Below, in pieces: positions 24,401 through 33,400 of a DNA stretch of 37,311 nt (position 1 is the first letter of the stretch; each line of letters starts with the position of its first letter). Position numbers and translations under genes: made by a program. The notes below the pieces were generated by a model. That model ran no database searches. It was not told the origin of the DNA and was given only the letters and a program-made list of their open reading frames with translations. The DNA lies in the NCBI GenBank assembly GCA_002633005.1, contig NMRA01000338.1:10369-47679 (forward strand), in the 5' to 3' direction. The DNA is from Phoronis australis (taxonomy: Eukaryota > Phoronida > Phoronidae).

Positions 24401-27400
24401 ACAGCCACAGACGAGAAAGAAATTCCCTACTCTTCCCAGTAGTAACACATGTGCCATTTTCATAAGTGAAGGAGGATGTTTCTATGTGTCTCAATCTCCA
24501 AGTATTTTCACAGTCAGCTAAATAAAGTTCTATGCTGTGCAAATCTGGTTTTGAAAAATGGTAATTTTAGGATTTTGTCTAGCCAATCAAAGCGATATAC
24601 CCATTAAATAAACGAAGAAACTTCTATGAGAACAAACATAAGTTTCAGTTAATTGTGAACGACATTTGCCTTGAGATTATCACTTTGCATTTGAATTGAC
24701 CTCAAAACATAAAATTAACTCCAGAAATGAACTTCCCGACCCCAAAAGCATTGCAAATATGACATAATTTGTTCTAGTGATAATAATAGCCGAAATATGC
24801 CAACTTCCATTCTGCAGGCAACCATATTGAATTTTGTGCCTAGCGACCACCAGGGGCTCAGAACACTTTGCTTTTTTTAATTTTCTCTTCTTATACATAA
24901 CATTGTACCAAATTGCAAACATCTGTCACAAAGTACTCAAATTTTACAAATCTGCATATATGTCCTCCCCGCTGTTCAACAACATCGTTGGAAGTACGAT
25001 ACGAGCGGAGCGTCATGAAGGCACAGCGAGGACAAAACCGGCACTGTACCTGTTACAGGTGCAGATATGGCCACATACGGTTTCTTGGCGTTGTCTTTGT
25101 AGTAGCCAGTGAAACTACTCCCGCGTGCTGTTTTAGAGGCGCGATTGGCGCGAGCTTCCTCCGTCGGATTGTGATCTTCATCAGTGCGAAGTTTGTACTG
25201 CTGGAAGACACTGCAGCTTATTCTGTAAAATAAATTGTAGCAAATGCGTTTTATACATGACTACACTATTGTTAAGAAGTATTACCAATACCAAATACGG
25301 CATTATATGGACATTAATCGGTAACGGTGGGTCCAGTATAGGTCGACACTGCCCATAGATAACTCCATGTTGGAAACCAGAGCAGCTGCATCTGTACGTT
25401 TATTCGATTCCCGGCCATACGCACGCGATCAAAAATGACGTGTCAGTTCACTGGAACGTTTTTCATATTGGAGCCTCAAAAACTTTATAGCAATTACTGA
25501 GAGTCGGCTTCATTCATATTTCAAATAACAGATTTTATACCACCATGTTAGCGTCGAATGGCAAATACAATCGTGTAATAACCCATTTAGTTATCTCACT
25601 AGTAAGATATCATTTTGGCGGGAAACTGAGGCTGGTTTCTAACCCAGGCCTCAAGAGCTTCGGGTCCCTGACTTTACCACTACACCACTCAGCGGCTGAC
25701 GTCATCGAACGTGAAAATAGAATACCTAAATGAAGGCGCGCAACAATCGCATGTTCAGCAAAAGACAGTGTACCAACGTTTATACGCTATGAAAAATAAG
25801 ACGCAGAATTTTCATAAAAATGATAATTTAATTCAGTGAAATTTTCTCTCGTGTTCTCCAGCTTCTAAATCACCGATCTCCAATTTAAATGCGGGTATCG
25901 TGTCGTCGGGATCCTTTGACTTGAGCATCATACTCAGTTACTAGAGGTAACCTACTTTAGCAGACGATATTTTCCCGGTCGAAGCTTAGCGTGATAAAAT
26001 GTGAAGTAAGCTATAATAGTTGCTAAACCTTAATTTATAGATTTATTTTATTTCTATTTTGTTTAAGTTTTCAATTGGTTTTGAGTAAAAGCATTATTTG
26101 ACAAAAATAGCTCGGGCCTCTGACATAGAAAGTAGTTACGAGTCGAGGAAGGTAAATCGATTCATTGCAATATTTCTCGTTCAGTATGTGGTAATACATG
26201 TTCTCAGTTGTTATCCCCCGTATTCTAGAGCCCTCGTGGATTTTGGAGAATTCTCCAAAATCCACTCGGGCTCTAGAATACGGGGGATAACGACTTTGCC
26301 ATGTAATAATCTGTATGTATCATTAATTTGAGAATGTTTATTTTGTTATTTTTTATTCTGCATTTAAAAATAGCGTGCGACATCACAAGGTAATCGTACT
26401 AAACAATATAAAACCTTGCGAAGTGTAGACATTATGGGCTGATTATGAAAATAGGGACCACTCGTCCAGCACATTAAGTTTTCTACGCATTTGTGGACTT
26501 TTGAAAATATATAGTGAATTTCTTTTGCTGTCGTTACTAATTCTACATTTGGTTTTGATACAAACTGATCGTAAACCCGCCGTTAAATAGGCATCTTTTC
26601 ATGCAAGGCCCCTAACCTAAAGACCAAGCTCCTGTTTATTATCACTGAAATAAGGTCTTTGTTTTATATAGTTTATTAGGAAATGTTATTAGCCAAAGAG
26701 AAGAGCATGATAACGATATGATGATAGACAAGCATAACGCTTTTGTGTAAACAAATGCATAAATGCGTGGAAGAATCAGATAACTTAGTTGAGTCCATTA
26801 TTTCACGCGAACAGGAAACAGTTGTGACAATTTTGAATTTATTGGAAATGAAATTTGTTGAGCAATGTAATATATCGGGAATATTGTCTTTTTGAAATAT
26901 TGTAGGAAATATTGAATATATCGGTCAGCAGCTACAGAGGCTCAGTTTAAATATTTTTGAAGGAAATCATTGGAATAACGAAAGTAGCAATAGCTGACGA
27001 GACGAAAATAAATTTAAATTTTGCAAAATGAACTTAGGTAAACGACGTGACCAGCATCCGCGCTCGTGCTTTGTAACACCGGACGATATTCCATATATAT
27101 CACTGAAAGAGTGGATCGTAATTCCTATTAGTCCACATTGACGTAAGAATATGTTGCGGTCTTACAAGAAGACAGACTGTCACTGTGAAAATGAATGTCT
27201 TTAAGCACTAAAATCTAGTACTCTTATTGCGTATATCTGCCATTGGTATATCAGAGCACGTTTGCGCAAAGGAAAACAAAAATTGACATCACCTTCTTGC
27301 GCACCTATTTGTCCTACTTTTAGTAAGAGTGTTACTTGCCCGTCAATCTCAAAACGTTTCGTCCCAGATTGACCCCCNCACCCCCGCCCATGTCAGGCGA

Positions 27401-30400
27401 CTATTATTGAGGGTGTTTCACACCAACAACCTCCAGTAAATTCGTTGTTTGCCCTTCCCTGTTCCGGAGCTCTTGTTTGCCGTTGCTAACGGTATGCAAA
27501 AATCTTGTGTTCAGTTTTTGTACCTGTCCTCCACTGGACCGTTGTAATCAGGCTTGTAACCATTCCAAGGCTTCGTCTTGTCTTCACAAATGTATTTCAT
27601 CTCTCTCGGGAACAGGTGGAAGGCTTCCTGCAAATGAAGTACGTAAGATTATTCTTGAGCTCGCTCGACTCCCATACCCTTCTATCCTTTTAACCCACGT
27701 TCCCCTATTGACTGTAAAATAGGGAAAGAGAAGCCAACTGAGTTCAAGGCCGTACCCTTGGGTTTCATATGTTGAACTTGGTTCATTGTTCAAAGTGAGT
27801 CAAGGCCGACAAAGAGTCCCGTTTAATTTTTGTTTAGGGCGGTGCAATTCCGGCGGTATGGTACCTCTAACTGTGTATTGAGTTGCATCGGCCCGCCTTT
27901 CCCGTGCCATTTCTTGCAATCCCCTGACGAAATTCCGGTGACTTCTTCTGAATCATAGTGGCAGTAATGGTCCTCAACTTTCTTGTAGTAATACGTCATG
28001 TCTTCATGTTGCCATCCTGCATTAACAAATTTAAATTTTTCTACCGTTAACCAACCAGTATCAATCACATACAAAAGGGCGTGTATTTTCATAGTTTCAG
28101 TTACGTGGGGACTTATCAAGAATTCTCTGTATTTAGACAAATACCTCCAGATTTCAACGAAATAACTGATAATGGAAATCCTGTAGGATTTGATGTTTAA
28201 CTTTTTTTGAATCTGCAATTGATTCAGTCTTGTGATCATGTCATTTCAGTGAAATTAGGGAACACGAAAGGTACATTGTTAACAAAACAATGGTGCCAAT
28301 AACATAACCAAATTTTACTTAATGTAAATGTGCAGAATGAATTCGTTTTTTGTTTCATGCGATTTTTTATATCGTAAAATTCAGAGTTTTTGTGGTCCTT
28401 CATGCTAAAATAGAACACTTCAAAAACAATTCCTAACGGATATATTGCACATGGCATAGCATCTGAAATTTTCATATGAATCCGAACAACTCTTCCTGAG
28501 ATAAGATGTTGTAAAGTTAGCAATATTTGGACAATTTTTGGGAGTCCTACATAACCTTAACTGTATTGATTGTGCATGCATGTTTTATTTAACATTTGAT
28601 TGAGAACTACCTTCAGGCCACAGGTCGAGAACAGCCGGGCTGGCGCGTCTTGCTATGGCCCCATACACGCGAGAAGTGCCCCCGCGTCCACGGAAGCGCG
28701 GAATATAGATCAAGCGGCCATCTCTATTTTTGTTGGTCAGGTATTTCCCATCTTTCGTTTCCATGGTTTTCAGCGTCGGTTGGGTGAGCCAGAATGGATC
28801 GTGAGGGCTGGTAAACTTGTAGCTGTTGGTGTACCAGCTCTCCATTCGGGATTCCATTGGGCCTGTAATGTGGACAATAACAACAGGATTCCTACTGAGC
28901 TGAGTGAGGACGGTAAGGGAGAGCCAAGGAGAGTGAGATACCCTTAACAGTAGAAGTGCGCTTTCACCACTTAAAACACATGACAGGATGGTAATGAGAA
29001 AAATATAGTTCTGCAGTTTGTTACTCATGACTGATAACACACGCCATTATGTGACAGTTGGTATATATGTACCAACACCGTAAACATGAACAATTTACAT
29101 GTTAATCATCACACGGTCTTTTTTCTCTAACGAGCCCTCATCGGACGACAGATGACACTATTTGTGGAAAAAATTGACCATTGCAGAACATTCTGACGAT
29201 GTAGACAAAGAGAACAGGTGAGGTCAAAATTTGAAGTAGGTAAACATATCCCAATATATTAAATAAAGAAATAATTGCAGGCGGTCTGATACACGTTGTA
29301 CCAGACGTGCGCAGGCCTCGCATGTGGGCCCATTGCACTGATAACCTGGAAATATTTTGATGCTTTATTAATATATGGTTAAAACCGAGCTGAGGAGCTA
29401 GAAACCTGGCTCAAGGGTTTAGCAGTGTGACCTGGTGGGACTTGAACCCACAACCTCGAGTAACGAAAGCGGGCACTTATCAACCAGGCCACACTGCCTC
29501 CTCTCCAATATATTAAAGGCGAAGGCAACCTTTTTTCATGTCACTTTTAGCAAAAATAAGGTTCGTTGATTATCCCAGACACATTTTTCACTTAATTACA
29601 GCTTTTCGTAATTTGATTAATTTCTCGTCCTCTACACCGGACGTGACGTTTTGGGAGGCAAGAGTTTCGCGCCAATTTCTTTTCATTATAATTCTGACTG
29701 TGAGAGCTGTCCAGTCAGTCATTGTTCTACCTCGGTTGTGATAAGTTTGGTCGTCGTTTGCTTTTGTTTACAAGTCAGTCAACATGCCACGCTATTGCTG
29801 CGTGCCGGGATGTACTCATTATCGTCTCACACGCGCTTTGGGTACTTTTCGTCGCTTTCCGCCTTACTTGGCTAGCGCGTTCATGTGAAGAACGCAGCGC
29901 TACCCGTCCACGCAACGTACAAAGCAGTGGAGGGTTACCGAGTGTGTGGCAAGCATTTTCTGCATTCAGATTATGACAGAGATATGTACGCTGAATTGAT
30001 GAAAGTCCCTGCGAAACAACGCCTAAAGAAAGGTACCACACCGTCGCTGCTGATTCCCGGCAGTGCCTCGTCGCCAACCCCGAGAAGTGCGTTTTTGAAG
30101 CGAGAAGCCTCGCGAGCTGTGGCCACAATATACAGTGAGTGGAGGCACTTCATCTACTGTCACCCGTGCCTCCGAACGTACCCCATTGCGTGCAATTCCG
30201 GGAACTAGCAGTGATTCGCCCTGTGTTGTTGTCTCTAGCCCCGGGAGAGCCTGTAAGCAGCCCTGCAGCGATGTTAAGTAGTGGGAGTGAATACAGGCTC
30301 AGTTCGACACCCAGTGAAGAGGGCAGTTCGTCATCCAATGAACAGATCGGTGAGCCTAAGTTTGATAAGTTTATTGTGGACTTGTATTGAAGCTATTTGG

Positions 30401-33400
30401 AAGGTGCCAGTTGTGTGACGAGGGAGTCACACGGCGGGATGTAAGCAGTTTGGGTGCTCAGATCACCCTCCAGTGGGAATGTGTCGCGGGACACTCGGGC
30501 AAGTGGGACACTTCTTCCTCTGTATGTGAGACGATAATGAGTACACCCCAGTACGCAGCAACAGCGTGTCATGTTGACTGACTCGTAAGCAAAAGCAAAC
30601 GACTACCGAACTTATTGCAACCGAGGTAAAACAATGACTGACTCGACTGTTCTCACAGTCAGACTGTATGAAAAGAAATTGGCGCGAAATTTTTGCCTCC
30701 CAAAACGTCACTTCCGGAGTAGACGACAAGTAATTAATTAAATTACGAAAAGCTGTAAATAAGTGAAAAATATGTCTGTGATGATCAACGAACCTGATTT
30801 TTGTTAAAAATGACATGAAAAAAGGTTACCTTCGCCTTTAAGATACGAAGAAAGCAGAGGAAATATGGATTAGTGGTCGTATTATAAAACATATAGAATG
30901 ATCCCTCAGGGAATTTTGTCCATGATCCATATAACTTGACAGCTTTAGGAATGGTACGTATTTGTAGAAATGTACGTTATATCGATAGGTTGGGTGGTTC
31001 AAACCACGGTTCAAATTGTCTCACTCTCTTCCAGGTCGACCTATAGCGAATGCCTGACTTGTTGGACTTTTTTCACTTCGTTAGCATAGATATTTAGAGT
31101 ATGCAGACTGACAACCGAAAGGTTCCAGGTTCAAAACTAGGGGCCCTTTCCAACGAAACTGACTTAGTTAAGACAAATCTTAAATTTTAGTAAATTTTAA
31201 AATAAAAGTTAAATTTGTCTCAAAACCGATTCAATAAAGAGTTTTTAAGTTTGACTTAAGTGTTTGACATAAATTTGTCTTAATTTTGACTAAATTACTA
31301 AATGTGGAAGTTTGGAATTTAAGATAAATCTTAAACTTAAGTTAAAAATGAACTTAAGTCAATTTTATGGAACAGGCCCCTGCCTTCTACCACGAAAAAT
31401 ATAATCCAAGTGCCCACCATGAGTATACCAGATACCGGCGCTCGCTATTCCTAGAACGTTGTAACACCTGAGGATGACCGGAGAAATAACCAACGAAAGG
31501 TCGTGCCAATTTAAATAGGTTATCGCTTGGTGGAAATAGATCGCGAGATTTTAGACATGGTGTTACAACATCACAACCTCAAAGCGGTTTCACGAGGTGC
31601 AGTCGTTCTTACAAAACAATGCATTATATGATATAGAAATGGTTACAGGCAAAATTTCTAGATCGTGTCACGTGGTACTTTGAAGACAAAAGTTGATGAT
31701 ACTATCTTTTATTTCTTTAATTTGATGAAGTTGATTACGTAGTCTTGTATCTATGACCACTAAAAGATTAGAAATCACTGTCGGATTTAAGATGCCGTAT
31801 ACGATGAGGGTACCAAAGGCATGTCGACGGTCCTTTTTGATCCCGTTCTTGGCGGAGCGAATACCTGAATTCCAGTAAGTCCACCCATGTGTTACAGACT
31901 GGGGTTTTCTCCCCTCACTAAAAACTGATAGAACTCCAACTTTGAATTTGGAATTAACTCAACCAGCCACGATGCAGATGGTAATTTTCTATTGGTGAGA
32001 TTCAATATTGAGAAGAAAATGCGAATATCTCTGATTAATATATATGGGCAAAATCGTGATACACCAAGTTTTTACAAAAATTGGTGATATTTTATCAGAG
32101 ACAGATACGGATTATACCATATTGGATGGGATTGGAACTTAGTTCAGAACTTTGACATTGATTGTTTACAGGCCAGAGTCGAAATGATTAATCTATCTTC
32201 CATATTCAGTTTAGTAGATACCTGACGTCTTCATCATCCTGTTGAGTCCTGACACGGTGAAGAAAGATGGACTAGATTTCTTCCTTGTATCAGAAGAAAT
32301 GTGTGGTTTGTTGGAGTCATCCGGCATTGATTCGGGCTATAGAACTGAACATCTAAGTGTAGGTTTCAGCTTTCGAGTAACAAATTTGACTAGAGGACGA
32401 GGCTTGTGGCGATTCAATAGCACTCTTTTATCTGATACAAATTATGTTAACTGAGGTGTTGCTTACCTCTCTCAAAAACGCAGACTTTCCATGATGGTAT
32501 TTCAGCTAGTCTACCAGCGAGGGCCAGGCTGGATGTGCCCGCACCGACGATGACGAAATCGCACCACATCCCGTCCTCCACACTCCTGTTGTAAACGACA
32601 GAACATTACTGTCATTTTGGCATGATAAACGTTCTTGGCAAACGTGCACGAGAAACGTTCACTAGAAAACCGAATAAATATGTTCCAGTCAAAAGGGGCA
32701 GGAATGGATCCTATTTTGGAAACAAATTCAAGAGGTTGCGTACATGTCACAACAAATTATTGAAGCTGTTTTGATTTCGTTATAAGTTTAGAGTATTTTA
32801 ATACCAGCAAACGGAATTTCAACAGAAATTTTACATGCAGTCCCGCTGGTCGTTGGCTCTACATGTTGATATTAGTTTCACGTCGAGGTGACTAGCAAAA
32901 CTACCCGAGCTGTATGAAAGTCCGGGGTCTGAGGAAGCCAGCCAGGTGTATGAAGACTACCGTCAAAATACAGCTAGGCACAGTTGAACTTCCATAGACC
33001 CCGAAATTGCACACAGCCAGGTTAGTTCTGCTCGTCACCCCACCGTGAAAATCCTTTCAACATGTAAAGCTAAAGACTGGATAGAGTGCATGCAAAATCT
33101 TGAAATCAACCGACACTCACCTTGCCCGTTACTGCCGTTTACCTGAAAACAATCTAATAAATGTCATTTTCTTGGGTAATTCTCCACCTTTTCTGACAAA
33201 GAAAAGTTCAGTCGTCATTTCGAAAACAGTACGCACGCGCCATTTCCTAGATGTTTGTGACATCTCTCGGAATAAGATGATGATAGCTTAGCAGCAGCAA
33301 AATTTCTTCTGAAAATCGGATTTGCTGGTATCAAAATTCTAAAAACTTATAATGAAGTGAAGCCAGTGCAGATGATTTTTTGTGACGCGTACGCAACCTC

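Larger units (their letters stand above)
25223..27523 (-). other. Intron between exons 5 and 6
   Basis: Contains SINE copy 2 (25540-25738) and the near-palindrome at 26210-26291. The remainder, with one N at 27377, is AT-rich and featureless. Confidence 0.7.
29517..30837 (+). mobile_element. Fold-back THAP-domain DNA transposon with TTAA flanks
   Basis: Terminal inverted repeats of about 310 bases: the left arm from 29517 (AGGCGAAGG) matches the reverse complement of the right arm ending at 30837 (CCTTCGCCT), with scattered mismatches. TTAA flanks both ends (29513-29516 and 30838-30841), as expected for a TTAA target-site duplication. Known: TTAA duplications occur in Kolobok and piggyBac elements, and THAP fingers occur in P and some Kolobok-type elements, so Kolobok-like is my best guess. 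The right arm also contains the inverted first codons of the THAP ORF, so the unit looks rearranged. It is too short for an intact transposase. Confidence 0.82.
28863..32466 (-). other. Intron between exons 2 and 3
   Basis: Holds a tRNA-like SINE (29404-29505), the fold-back THAP transposon (29517-30837) and a MITE (31140-31380). I see nothing coding from 31381 to 32466; the plus-strand frame at 32242-32454 has no motif. Confidence 0.7.

Noticed and set aside
28863-29040. Alternative start with a hydrophobic leader in the long frame covering exon 3
   Set aside because: The frame above the ATTACAG acceptor has no family similarity, and the splice to exon 2 restores the FAD motif. An alternative promoter is not excluded but would give an enzyme without the dinucleotide-binding turn.
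29404-29505. Functional tRNA gene
   Set aside because: The T-arm is perfect but is not contiguous with the acceptor-like stem, and the anticodon arm does not fold; more likely a SINE head.
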